Source: Rotaria sordida
Lineage: Eukaryota; Rotifera; Eurotatoria; Philodinida; Philodinidae
Length of the DNA: 64,000 bases
Assembly: GCA_905250125.1 (NCBI GenBank)
Contig: CAJNOL010000042.1
Location: 124,001 to 188,000 of the forward strand
Direction of reading: 5' to 3'
Shown: positions 1 to 11,654 of the stretch, piece by piece
How positions within the stretch are numbered: position 1 is the stretch's first letter
Layout: the number at the start of each line of letters is the position of its first letter
Made by a program: the position numbers and the translations under genes
Notes under the pieces: model-generated
Seen by the model: the letters and a program-made list of their open reading frames with translations, nothing else
Database searches by the model: none
Told to the model about the DNA's origin: nothing

Positions 1-452
1 AAATTTACATTTAGCACGTACACCAATAACACACCAAACTGCTGTAACCATTGAAATTCCCTAAAAGAAATATATATATATGTCATTTAAAATTACATCA
101 AAATAAATAAATATATGTATTCACTTCAAGACCAGTCCATCGAAGAGCATCTTAAAAAAAAGAATCAAATATAAATTAATTTCACATATTACAAATAAAA
201 TAAAACATACAAGCAACACGATCAGCAGCTGATGATAAAATTGGAATACTCATTGCTGGAATATTTCGATTAGCCAAAAGAAGAAGACCACCACTAACAC
301 CGAGTCCAGCTAATATATATGGACCATTGCGTTGAAGCTCAGATTCAATTGTACGAACTGTATCTCCTGATCGTGATGTAGACTTTGAAAAAAAAAGAAA
401 AACAAATTATTTATTTATTTTAAACATAGAATTAACATACTGATTGAGCCAT
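1..452 (-). CDS. Small predicted membrane protein, C-terminus cut off by the window edge
   Basis: Four minus-strand exons splice in frame. The start is the ATG at 450-452, giving MAQS, followed by a GTATGT donor. The next exon reads TSRSGDTVRTIESELQRNG and then a hydrophobic helix rich in Gly and Leu (GPYILAGLGVSGGLLLLA). A short exon follows near 131-156 (ALRWTGLE), and the last visible exon begins GISMVTAVWCVIGVRAKCKF, a second hydrophobic segment that runs off the window. It therefore has at least two membrane-spanning stretches in about 90 residues. I do not recognise the family. The introns are 55-70 bases, as elsewhere in this window. The start is supported by a clean splice and a purine at -3; the real length is unknown. 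Confidence 0.6.
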
Positions 453-1183
453 TTATTATAGATTCAATTAAACGAAAATGTTTATGTCTAAAAGAAAAAC
501 AAATATAAATCAGTGAAGGTTTTATTCGAGATGCATTATAATATGCATGTGTGTGTGTGTGTGCAAGTAATAGAAAGAAAAAAACAAAAGTGGCTATACG
601 CGTATTTCTCTCTCTCTCAGCCGCTCTTTTTCTATTGCTTTTGTATTACCACGACCATTTTCAACACACATGCATGCATGCATCCCGCAAGTCGGAAAAA
701 AGAGAAAATGGCGATTTATACACTAACTGTGTGCAATAGAAGCAATGACAAAGAAAAGAACGCAAACAACACTCGACGGTCGGAAAGAGAGAAAAAAAAG
801 AGTAACAAGAACGAATATCTTAGCCCTAACTGACGTTGACTGTCTGCCTCATTTATGCAATCGACGACGAGGATGAAAAAATCGAGGGAGAAAAAGAGTG
901 AAGAAAGACAAAAAGAAAAAGCACAACAAAGCTTGTAGCTTCAGTTCTCATATAGTACAACTATTCTTTTGACCTATATGCATTGCCTAAGTATAGAACA
1001 CAATTGCAAAGTCAGCAGGTATCTAATATTCACATTGGAAACAAAAGAAATACAGAAAAATCCAAAGATTCTATTTCGTATTTTTCATATCCATTGAATT
1101 ATTTTATATTTATTGACAAAACAATATCACGTAAAATTTCAAAACAAAAAAAAAAAAAAAAAAGAAACCATTCAAATTCAAAA
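453..1183. other. Intergenic, no gene seen
   Basis: This lies between the 5' end of the small membrane protein and the 3' end of the FAM234-like gene. It holds a (TG)8 microsatellite at 548-563, purine-rich runs around 740-930 and an A-run near 1145-1162. Short open frames here are low-complexity and show no coding character. It probably contains the upstream promoter of the minus-strand gene at 452; no TATA-like site could be fixed. Confidence 0.5.
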
Positions 1184-4100
1184 TCAATTATTTGCATGAC
1201 AATCACCATTTATTCCCATATAAGCTGGCCAAATTTGTTGTTTAAATGGTAGAAGATCATTATTATCTAATATAATTGAACATTGTGTTAGATTATTTTG
1301 TTCACATTGAGTTTTTTTAAAATGTAAACGAATACGATAAACAGTTAATTGTCCAAATTGTTTTTTAAATGGATTTAACATTGACATTTGAACTTGATTA
1401 ATTATATCAGGTGATATTTTTAAAACTGTTTCATATAAACGAGTTTTATTTGTACATAAATCTTCTATATAATGTTCATATGCATCATGATCCATACCAT
1501 AAAAATTAACTAAGAAAACGAAAAAAGTAAATCAAAGAGAAAAATAAATCAATAAATCAATTTTTTTTTCACTTACCATTTGTTGATTTAAGTCGTTCTT
1601 CTTCTTTTGCCATGCCTTCATTAATACATTCACGTTCATTAGCATCTAATAATGTTGTTGTATCTGATTGAATCCAATATGTTGCAAATATTAAATCAAT
1701 AGTTGATTTAGAATTTGGTTCAAATGAAGGAGCTAATGTACCTAAACAAATAAATAGAAATTATTAAATTTAAAAACAAAAAACAAATTGGTTTTTGTTT
1801 TTTGTTTTCAATACCAGTTGAAATAATTCTTTGTAATCCACCATTATCATGTGGACCAACATGTCGTTTATATTTTCTTCGATTTGAACGAAATTCAATA
1901 TCATCTTCAATTTCATCATTATCATCATTTAATGTACTATCATCATTATTTTCATCGGATAATGTTGATGGATTTGTATTAGTTGTTTCTTGATTCTTTC
2001 AATAGAAAAATAAAAAACAAATTTAATAAAAAAAAAAAAAATTTTTATTTATTACCTGCATATAATCATCTAATCGTTGCCAAGATTCATATACTGATAA
2101 ATAATTAGGATATTGTAGAAGAAATTTTTTTATATCAATTGAACTTGATTTTGTTGTACTTCGTTCAAGAGCAACATAATAATCTTAAAGAAAGACAAAA
2201 GAAAAAAAAAAGAAAATCAAGGGTTTTTTTTAATGATACATCTTCGATTTTCTTAAATTACTTGAATTATAAATGAGAATACCAGGTGGTTTCATAGATT
2301 GTGTTAGACCATGAAGTGCAGTAAAACTTGTTGATTGATATCGTAATTTACAAATATCAGCATGTGAAAGTAGTGCACTAGGAGCATCTAAACAAGATAA
2401 ATCATTAAAATAAGACTAGAAAAAAAAACCAAGGAAACAATACTTATATCATAATCAATTTTTCTTTCTATATTATTATCAACTACATCACATTCTCCAA
2501 TCCAATAAATAAACATATCATGTCCATGTTGTTTAAAACTTACTATAAAAAAGAAATTTAATTTTCAAAATTTAATATTTAATAAATACTCAACTAGTTA
2601 ATGGAGAACTTTGTACACCAACTGTTTGTTCAATAGATTTATCAAGTATTGGTATACCCGTAAGACCATCAAGAATAGTTGTCTATTCATAAATGAAGAG
2701 AAAAATGTGTTTTGATCACCAAAAGTTAGTGATTTGATCATCAAATCAATTAAGAGTTGAGCCAATTACAATGACAAAACATTTTCATAAATAAAACTCG
2801 ACTTTTCTAATGTTATATGAATAAAACGAACTAATTAGTTGGAAGTAATGATGCATCTCAATATAAGTGTGGGACGTTACAAAAATAAAGTTAAATTGAA
2901 GGTGAGCATGAAGATGGAAGGTAAGGATGTGAGTGAGGGTGTATGAGTATAGGTATCCTTGTGTGAGTGAGCACTTCTTCTGAAGGTCGATTCGACGTGA
3001 ATGATATTTGGAAAGAGAGAATGATGCGTTTGGTTTTAATACTTCTTTTAGCTAATGTAGTGGATGCACGGAAATGTTGTAGTTGTCTATGATATGGCAT
3101 TTATTTAATTGAACTGTTTCTTTTTATGTCTTTTTCATGTTGCCGCCTATCATTAATTTGGTGATCAAATCACTAATTTTTTTATGATCATTTCGCAGTA
3201 AAAAAATTTGGTGGTCAAAACTCAACTTTTTAGTGATAAAAGAAATACTGACCCATAAATGGATATGAAAAATTTCGAAATCAAATATTTCTATACCTGA
3301 GCACTATAATATAATGGATAACCTGGTCCTGTTTGATAATGTATCATAATATCAGGTATATCATCATCATTAAAATATCCAACTGCAGGTGAACTAAATT
3401 ATTAATGATCAATTAGAATTTTCAAAGAAGAAAAAAAACAAAATAATTTAATAAACCTATATGTTTCTGAACTAGGAAAAGTTCTATTCCATAATTGTCG
3501 AAATGTTCTACCATCAAAAGCATATAATGTTGAATTATAAAGTGGAATAATAATATCTTCAATATTATCATTATTAACATCGATTAAAACTGGTGGTGTC
3601 ATAACACCTTTATATTCATCACTAATTATTTTAATATACTAAAAACAAATAGATTTTCTTTTTTTTTTTTATATTAAAATTGTTTTTTTTTCTATATTAC
3701 TGGTGATGAACAATAAATTGTAAAACATTTTAAATCAAATGCATAAAGTCCACCACCATGTGTTTCACCACCAGTACCAATAAGAATATATTCTTCATTT
3801 GATGATCTTCGTAATAATTGTGGAGAATAATATGACTCCATTTTATCAGGAACAATAGATACATTTAATAATTGTCCAGTTTTTGTACTAATAAGAAGAA
3901 CTTCACCTGCTAATCGAACAGTATCATCTAAAAGAAAAGAAAAAACATTTATTTAAAAAAAAAAAGTTTTCATTTTAATATACGTGGTTTTCTTATTGGA
4001 TCACCACCATGTATTGTTATAATATCATCTAAACCATCATTATCAAAATCTTTTTTTAAATATAATGGTGTATAAAAATTCATTGTTGTTTCTCGTATAT

Positions 4101-4919
4101 CATTATTAAATGTCCATATTAATGAACCAGTTTTTCCACTAATAGCTTCAAATGTCTAATGAATAATAAATTAAAAACAAAAATATTCAAAAATTGAAAC
4201 TTACACCTCCTCGTCCACCGGTAAGACAATCAGGAATATGATCTCCATCAATATCACGTTGACAATTTAATGCAAATACTTCATGATTTGATTTATTATA
4301 ACTCCATAAAACTTGTCCATTACGACCATCTAAAGCCTAAACAAAGAATAAAAAAAAAAATTTTAAATATACAAAAACAAATTAATTTTCTTACTTTAAC
4401 ACCTCCATTACATGGATGATTTCCATCAAAATAAAGATCACATAATAATCCATTATCTGCTAGTGTATCAACACCAGTTCCATAACCAAATATAACATCA
4501 AGTATACCATCAGAATTACAATCGACAAGACGAAATGCTGTTTCTGTTAATAATTTTGGAAAACCACTTGTCCACATAAGTTCAATTTGAATATTTTCAT
4601 TAAATTGTTTATTATTTTTTGGATGAAACATAATTGAACTTAATAAAACAATTAATGTTGCTAATATAAGTGCAAATAAAAATGTACAACATAAAAATAA
4701 ACGTATAGAACGTTTTTCATATTGTCGATGTCTAAATATGAAATAAATTCTTAATTTATTATTACAAAAAAAAAAAATCTATTTTATTACAAACCTATAT
4801 GTTAAAATATAATCATCTTGAAGCGTTTGTTCTTTATTAAGTAAAGTTCCTTGATCCTCATTCATTGCCGACATTTGTGAAAGATTATAAATCTCCGTAC
4901 TATTTGCATTTATGAACAT
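1184..4919 (-). CDS. FAM234-like (ITFG3 family) single-pass protein with FG-GAP-like propeller repeats
   Basis: About a dozen minus-strand exons are joined by short introns. The start is the ATG at 4917-4919. A cytoplasmic head of about 50 residues (MFINANSTEIYNLSQMSAMN...) is followed by one membrane helix (CCTFLFALILATLIVLLSSI) and an extracellular part made of repeated blades. These show the motif DxNxDxxxDxxF/I: LVDCNSDGILDVIFGYGTG, LIDVNNDNIEDIIIPLY and CQRDIDGDHIPDCLTGGRGG, alternating with ALDGRxGxxLW-type strands. This head-TM-propeller layout is that of FAM234A/B, whose exact function is poorly known. The C-terminal 150 residues (1184-1742, ending GINGDCHANN) have no propeller motif; I do not recognise them. 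One intron, about 2690-3297, is ten times longer than the others and holds a repeat element. Confidence 0.8.
2711..3220. repeat. Inverted-repeat (MITE-like) element in a FAM234-like intron
   Basis: The left end at 2711-2746 reads TTTTGATCACCAAAA then GTTAGTGATTTGATCATCAAAT. The reverse complement of 3155-3219 reads TTTTGACCACCAAA, then about 27 extra bases, then TTAGTGATTTGATCACCAAAT. The interior is about 400 bases without a convincing open frame and includes a G-rich GAGTGAGGGTG-type stretch. The ends are bounded only by matching arms; I could not fix a target-site duplication. It explains why this intron is about 600 bases in a gene whose other introns are 50-80. Confidence 0.6.
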
Positions 4920-6819
4920 CTTAAAACTCTGTATAATCTGAAACACATTTTCTTTCCGACATGAATGAGTTTTTCTATCTAACTATATCTGTTTTTTCTT
5001 CTTTCTCCGCGTCTTTTCCTTGTCGTTCTGTTCTCCACTATCTTCTCTCAATGAAAACAACAACAACATTGTTATTTCTTTTTTTTTTTTCTTCTTCTTC
5101 TTTTATAATAATCCATTGAACTCTTAGATCGACATCATACTTGAAACTCTTATGAATACAATAAGAAAAAATGATTTCTCTAAAACAAAAAAAAGTTCTT
5201 AACTCAAATACAAGATGATTGTTGATATTTGTTTTTTATTATGGATTGCCTGACTAATTCAAAAGATGTCAATATTCATCAAATATGTTGAAGTATCGCA
5301 AACAAGAAATGAGTTGAATATAAAATAAATAAAAACTATGCAACAAAGAAAATAATGACAATGAAATAAAAAAATAAATATTAACAAAACGTGATATTTA
5401 CATAATTTAAAATCTTATTTTTTTAGAAATAAAATGAATACGAAGTAAAAAGTAATTAAAAATTTATATGTAATAAATAAAGAACATGCTGTTCTGGATC
5501 GTAATGATAGATCTTATTGGTAGTTAGACAAAACATTAAGAAACTTTCTTGAATTTGATTTACATTCTATCTCTCGGTTATGTAGATCCATTAAGTAGTA
5601 AAGACAGAAGAAATCTCATTTCGTATGGATATGAATCTCTGATTACCTTAAATTATATCATTTTTTTCACAACATAATTCAAATTTATAGATGTAACAGG
5701 CCCGAGAAAACAAAAAAATATGCGTTTTGTTTAATCATTTTCTTCGTATATGTTGACGGATATAAAAAGAAAAACATGTACTTCATTTTTTCTTTTCTCA
5801 CATTGTCATATATTTTTAATAAGCTCTTGACATGCAGTCATGTTACTCGACTTTTGAAAGAACATTTATAGTTGTCAAAGTAGCCATTTTATCAACAAGT
5901 TATTGCTTATGTAGTAGCACCAAAAATTAATCATAATAGATTTAATTTTGAGTTTTTTTTTCTATGATGGTAACTGATATAAAGAATCTAAAGAGTAAGT
6001 TGAATAAATTCGAATCCTAACATAAAAGTTTCTTTTGATTACAATGAGTGATAGAGGAACTAATTCTCTAGAAAATGTAATGTCTCCGAGCTCTCTATGA
6101 CATTAATTTTCAGAAAAGCATAAAAACTTTTATGGTCTCAAAGGAAATGACAAAAAAAGACACTATTGTGCTTTTCATAAAATTGATGTCGTTTAGTTAA
6201 AACATGTCGTAGAGTTACTAAGAAACATCTCATTTTCTAGAGAGCTAGTCACTCTATCATTCTGTATAATCAAAAGAAATTATTACTTTGAGGCTTGGAG
6301 TGCTGAACAAGTAGACTTCAGATTTTTGGAAATACTCTGAGAATTTTATTTTTCTCCAATCTTGATTGGAAATCAATTTCTCTATCCGAATCACTATTTG
6401 GATATCTTTATATACCAGTTACCATTACGGAAAAAAAATCATCTGTATGATCAATTTTTAGAGCCACTGTATCAATGTGTATTAGTATTTAGTGCAACAA
6501 GTTACATCTATTCGTCAGTCAAATATTTTTGATTTGTACCAATAATATTCACACTCTAGGTTCTCTAGGTTTTTATCGATTTATAGAAATATTGACAATC
6601 TGTTAAATGGAATAATTGATGAAACATACTGCTCATTGTTGTCGTAGCAGTTTAGTAAGTCGATTATCGATATGTACAGTATTTATTTTTGAAATATTCA
6701 CTAGAACGCTGCTGTCAACAAACAAAATTTCCAATATGTTTTAACATCTGAAGGTCTATAGTATTGGAATACATTATTCATGAGACAAGAGATTTTTTGT
6801 AAGTTCATCCACCTAAATC
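4920..6819. other. Long intergenic stretch, mostly featureless
   Basis: Upstream of the FAM234-like start there is a pyrimidine-rich stretch (4990-5105), which is probably promoter/5' UTR. Beyond that I see only AT-rich DNA and one foldback repeat at 6029-6279, listed separately. No open frame has coding character until about 6820. Confidence 0.5.
6029..6279. repeat. Foldback repeat, arms about 75 bases
   Basis: The left arm from 6029 (TTTCTTTTGATTACA, then TGATAGAGGAACTA, TCTCTAGAAAATG) matches the reverse complement of the right arm ending at 6279 (TTTCTTTTGATTATACAG, TGATAGAGTGACTA, TCTCTAGAAAATG) with several mismatches. The same sequence type recurs at about 62690-62790, where CTCTACAAAATGAGACGTCT is followed by the same spacing of motifs. 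It is therefore probably a dispersed family and not a chance hairpin. Confidence 0.6.
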
Positions 6820-7981
6820 AAATGTAATTTATGTCGATATCTTTACTAGAGAAGCTCGTGCTGAAGTTCGATTTTGTCTTCAAGTTGTTGTTATGGATAT
6901 TTACACTTCCTTACCGATTCCTAATGCAACTGTTACTTTACAGAATTGTGAAGAGTTACCGCTATGTACAGGTCGTTCACTTTATTCTGAAACGATTTCG
7001 ATCGATTTTTCTCCGTCAATGGCTTATCGAGATCCGATGATTTTCATATCAGTCTACTTCACATACATTGTAGATATTGTTATAATATTCTTAGTTTGAA
7101 TAAACAAATGTCTGCTAATAAAACATCTAATAATATTAAAGAGTGCATCAAATATCTTTTCATGGAATAATACTCGTATTTAGTAAAACAACAACATTTA
7201 TCTGAAATATGTTTGTATGTATCAAGAAGTATCATTAGGCATGTTTCTAAAAAGGTTGAAAAACAGCCTCAATTAGCTTTATTAAACAATTAAAATTCAA
7301 AACTTTATAGTCCATGTCGTGTGACAACGCATACAATTGGTTGGTCGCACTATGTCACATATAGACGAAGAACATTTTCCTGCTATTTAGTTAATTGTTA
7401 CAAGGTATCATATTAGTGTTGCTACGACTTTTCCTATTATTCTCGATATAAATCATGCAAAAGACTGTGAAGAAAAACTTACGAGGGAGTCTCACTAAGT
7501 GATTAAAAGTTTTTGGATTCATATTCTGGCCATAAGTAGGGCTAGGTGGGACTACAGAAATCCCAAAAAGATTTGCTTTCATGAGCCTATTTAGTTGAGA
7601 TATGCACGTTCCAGGTTTAGGACCAGAAGCGTAGATAAACTGGTTCTCGTGGTTGAATTAGGTGTGGGTGGGGTGTGGATGTCTATGAATAATTCACCCA
7701 CACCCATCCTCGAGGTAGATAACAATTTTTATTCATTCATATAAATAGGTATTCTATTAACAAATACAAGCGGTATAACAACATCTGATGCAATTTATCC
7801 AGGATGATGTACATTGGTTGAATTACTCATATACATGTTAAAATTCGTCTTCATGGAACATATATCAATATATCAAATGTTCGTACTGGTCAACTGTTTT
7901 TCAATGATAGATTCAGTAATTTGGTTGATCAACAATTACATTACTGTGCACATTCAGATAATCGAATATTGAATATGTGAA
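6820..7981 (+). pseudogene. Decayed intradiol-type dioxygenase
   Basis: Two blocks on the plus strand look like the two halves of an intradiol ring-cleavage dioxygenase domain. The first, 6823-7050, reads LQVVVMDIYTSLPIPNATV, then TLQNCEE, matching the family pattern L-V-D-x-x-T-x-x-P-I-x-N-A-x-V-x-L/I-W-x-C-D. The second, 7749-7981, reads LLTNTSGITTSDAIYPG and then KIRLHGTYINISNVRTGQLF plus FND, matching the T-x-G-x-x-x-F-x-T-I-Y-P-G-W-Y...H-x-H-V-K...T-x-Q-L-F-F pattern. The catalytic Tyr/His stretch between YPG and KIRLHG is out of frame with a stop after YPG. About 600 bases between the blocks have no coding signal. The family is mainly bacterial and fungal, so an acquired and later lost gene is likely. 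That reading is inference. Confidence 0.6.
7661..7711. repeat. Short inverted TGTGGG-rich motif
   Basis: GGTGTGGGTGGGGTGTGGAT at 7661-7680 faces CACCCACACCCATCC at 7695-7709. The pair GGTGTGGGTG/CACCCACACC forms a perfect 10-base stem. TGTGGG is the telomere unit reported for bdelloid rotifers, but only about two imperfect units are present. It is either a chance G-rich hairpin or a trace of telomere-like sequence. Confidence 0.4.
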
Positions 7982-8682
7982 TGTTGTAAGTAGTGTGTTT
8001 AGTAGCTTGATAATTTCAGTAACACTTGACGTTTCGTCATTTGTAGTGTCGATGGCAGACAGTGGTACTAGAACGACGACTTTCGCATCAAATACATTGT
8101 CCAACTGTGTTGGCGTTGATTATCTTTGTTATAGTAAAAAATAAAGATATATGTTGGTTTATCTATAATACGTTTTCAGTATTTATAATTCATTTTATGA
8201 ACTGTTAATACTATAGTAAAACTGATTATAATAATGTGTACAGAAATTTTGTAATTTTTAACAGAATAAATTAATTATCTTATGTATAGACGTTTATTTA
8301 CATTATTAAAATGACTTCATCGATCTCTTGGAGTTTATTTTTTACTAAGAAGAAGAAGAATTCATTTCATAAATTGCTTTGTTTTTATAACGTTACTACT
8401 AATTAAATTCTCACACAATATTGAAAATCCATTGAACATCTTTACATCAGAATCTTCAACCGACACAAAAGAAAATCGCTCATTTCTTTTTCAAGTTCAA
8501 ATTCTATTTTAATTATTTGATATTATTTTCAACTATCCGTTAAATTATATGTGTTTGCAAAAAGAAAAGTTCGCACAACAAACGAAAAAATTTTCAAGCA
8601 AAAAAGAAAAAAGACAACAACAAAAACTATTGCGAGATAAAAAAAAAAGAAAACACAAAGTCATGATGATTATTATTTATTT
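7982..8682. other. Intergenic, no gene seen
   Basis: AT-rich DNA lies between the decayed dioxygenase and the 3' end of the EGF/chitin-binding gene. The part near 8440-8680 is A-rich on the plus strand, as expected for the 3' UTR of the minus-strand gene. Nothing else was recognised. Confidence 0.45.
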
Positions 8683-10947
8683 TTATTTTTGAGGATAAAG
8701 ACATTGAACATTATGCGGATAATCACATCGATCAACTTGTGTATTAAATCGAAGTGTTGATGGACAATTTCGACTTAATAACATTCCATATGGATTTGAA
8801 CTAATACCTAAATTATAAACAAGAATAACAAAAAAAAAAGAATCCAAATTAAAACTAATTGAAAAATCAAACCTTGTTGATAATGAATACATTCAAAATA
8901 TTTTCCTTCTATACAATTATATAAATCAGCAAAACGACCATTTGATCGACATCGAAAATATTCTTTCAAAATAAAAACAATTGTTTATTATTTCAATAAA
9001 AACAAAAATCTACAAACCAGTTTCACAAAATTTTCCTGTATATCCACTTTTACATACACAATAAGCTAAGACAGATAATTCTGATGCATTCTCATGGCAT
9101 GTACCACCATTTGAACATTTGATTCCACTACAACTACTAGTTGCTAAAATAATAATATAGGAAAATAATAATAATAATAAAAGCAAGCAAGAAGAATTTT
9201 TATAGATATTAGAAATATCTTCATTTTGATGTATTAGGTAATTTGTAGAATTATATTTATGAATTTTCTTTTCTAGGAAAAATTATATGAATTAAACTTA
9301 CGTAATAAATGTTCACAAAAACGACCAGTAAAACCATTAGGACATACACATATTTCGGAACCGAGCATTGCACATGTACCTCCATTTTGACAGGGACACA
9401 TCAATGAACGAGCAGTACTCGTTATAACTGAAGAAAAAAAATCAAATAATCTTCTGTTGAACTAAAAATCTATTTGAATTTCATGGTAATTGATAATAAA
9501 TATTATGGGGGATTTTAAAAAATAATCTTCTGATTGTAGATCAGAAGTTTTTATTTTAGCAAATCATTTAAATAGACATTTCTCAATCGATTTAGATTGA
9601 TTTATAATGATCACTATTAGATATATGCTGAAATATAGTACTTCAACCAATATCGAATATAAAACTGATTTACTTGATCTAGGTAAACATTGTGGATGAA
9701 ACAATCCATCTGGACAATAGCAAATATACGATGCATCAAGATCATAACAAACTCCACCATGTTGACCTTATTAAAAAAAAAAAGAAAAAAAAATGTAAAC
9801 TTAATAAACTAGTATTATTTTAAAATGACTTACATGGATTTGATTCACATTCATTAATATCTTAAATTATCAAAATAGAAATAAAAATAAACTTAACTTT
9901 ATAACTTACTCGTTTCACAAAAAGTACCAGTAAAACCTGGAGTACAAAAACACCGATGACTAAGTGTTATTTGTAAACATTTTCCGCCATTCATGCAAGC
10001 CTGAGGATCCGATGGATTGCATGTATAAGGTGAACGTGTAGTTGTACTTGTAATAGTCGTCAACATTCGAGCAGTCGAAGATGGATATGCAAAAGCTTAA
10101 ATCAAAAGACATTATGAATTTAATGAAATAATTTTAAAAAAAAACACATTTACTATGACAAGATAAACCAAATTGTCCATTTGGACATAAACAAACAAAT
10201 GGTAAATTTCGATCATCAAGTTGAAAACATTTGCCCGGATTACATGGACTTTTTGAACAAGGTGAAATGATTTTTTCTATAAAATAATAAATAAAACGTT
10301 TTTAAAAAAAAAAATTCTTTTTGTTTTTTATATTTAAATACCATTGCATAATTTTCCAGTCCATGTCGGTAAACAATTACAATAATAACTTGCTAAACCT
10401 TCAATACATAAACCATTTACACAAGGATTTGAATAACAACCAGTACGTGTAACTATATGTATATATATTTATATATAAAGAAAAAAAGATGTTACTTATT
10501 CTAGAAAAAATAATTCATATCAAACAACAAAATTATCTACCATTGCAATGTGTTAATGAAATAATATCACCAGGACATCGACAAATATATCCATGAGCTA
10601 AACTTGGTACTATTTCACATAAACCTAATCCACAAGGATTTCTTAAACATGGATCTATTGAAAAGAAAAAAGACTTTTTTTTTCTAGATGAATATTATTT
10701 TTCGAAACATTTTCAACAAACTTTCAGATGGACATGGTAATATTGTATTTTTACCATTAGGACATCGACAATAATAAGGTAATGAAGGATTTAGTGTTAA
10801 TATACAAACACCCGTACCACAATTAATTGTATTACAAATATCTATTAGAAAATTATTTATTCATAAAATATATTTAATTATTATTTTATTACCTTGACTA
10901 TAAGCAAGATGTATTGTAATGATAAAGTAAAGACCAAATACGATCAT
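8683..10947 (-). CDS. Secreted EGF-repeat protein with a C-terminal chitin-binding (CBM14-like) domain
   Basis: Twelve exons by eye. The start ATG at 10945-10947 begins a signal peptide, MIVFGLYFIITIHLAYSQ. Most exons then encode one EGF-like Cys unit, for example CNTINCGTGVCILT, PCLRNPCGLGLCEI, GCYSNPCVNGLCIE, CMNGGKCLQITLSHRCFC, CQNGGTCAMLGSEICVC and CSNGGTCHENASEL. A Thr/Ser-rich linker (TTITSTTTRS) lies near the middle. A tiny exon at 9835-9860 (DINECESNPC) looks like the start of a calcium-binding EGF. The last two exons read FRCRSNGRFADLYNCIEGKY then FECI, and SRNCPSTLRFNTQVDRCDYP, which is the six-Cys pattern of peritrophin-A/CBM14 chitin-binding domains. It is probably an extracellular matrix, cuticle or gut-lining protein. 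No membrane helix follows. EGF plus terminal CBM14 is certain at the motif level; the role is inference. Confidence 0.82.
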
Positions 10948-11654
10948 GTTAATTGAACTGTCTGTCTCTGTTTTAAAAAATGACGAATGCAATCGAAAAG
11001 ATCGGTGACAATCAGACATTTTCAAATAATTGACTATTCTTTTTTTTTTTGTTTTTCACATCTCATATTTCGTTACTTCTTCACATAGATTTGATGACGT
11101 AGCAGTTGAGGTCATTTGATCACGTTGTCTGTCTCGTCAGTTGGACAAAACAAAAGTAGTCATCTTAACTATTAAGTTTACACATTAAGACCTTGGAAAT
11201 AAGGCGGACACAACAAATAGTCATTGACTGAGTGTGTAATTTGATCATCAATATTGAACAAAGAGCAATGCATATTCGATCATACGTGATCAAAACAATA
11301 CTTCGTCGTCCTTTTCTATTCGAAGGACAGAACAAGGAACTTTTGAATTCTTATTTTTTTTTCTTATTGTTTAAATCAAAAATCAAAACATTGAATGAAA
11401 TAAGCAATAGGCATTTTTTTTTTAAAACATAATAAACATTTAGTTTTCATGTTTTCATCTCTATTCCGTTTAAATCAACTTGATTCAATCGACAAAAGCG
11501 CACATACATCTCACGTTAAAAGGATTTGTATTTTTTTTTTCGAGAATAATACAAACACATGTACATAAAATTCAAGAGAAAAAAAAAAAGGTTTGCACAA
11601 CACTGTTTGCTTTATTAATCGACACCGAAAAAAGAAAAAGAAAAACGAAACATC
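10948..11654. other. Divergent intergenic region (shared upstream DNA)
   Basis: This lies between two genes pointing away from each other, the EGF/chitin-binding gene (start 10947) and the disordered-protein gene (start 11655). It should hold both promoters. It contains T-runs at 11040-11050 and 11347-11356 and an A-run at 11580-11590. No recognisable core element or other gene was found. Confidence 0.45.

Noticed and set aside
5995-6025. TTCGAATCC-like motif resembling a tRNA B-box
   Set aside because: No matching A-box, acceptor stem or cloverleaf could be folded around it.
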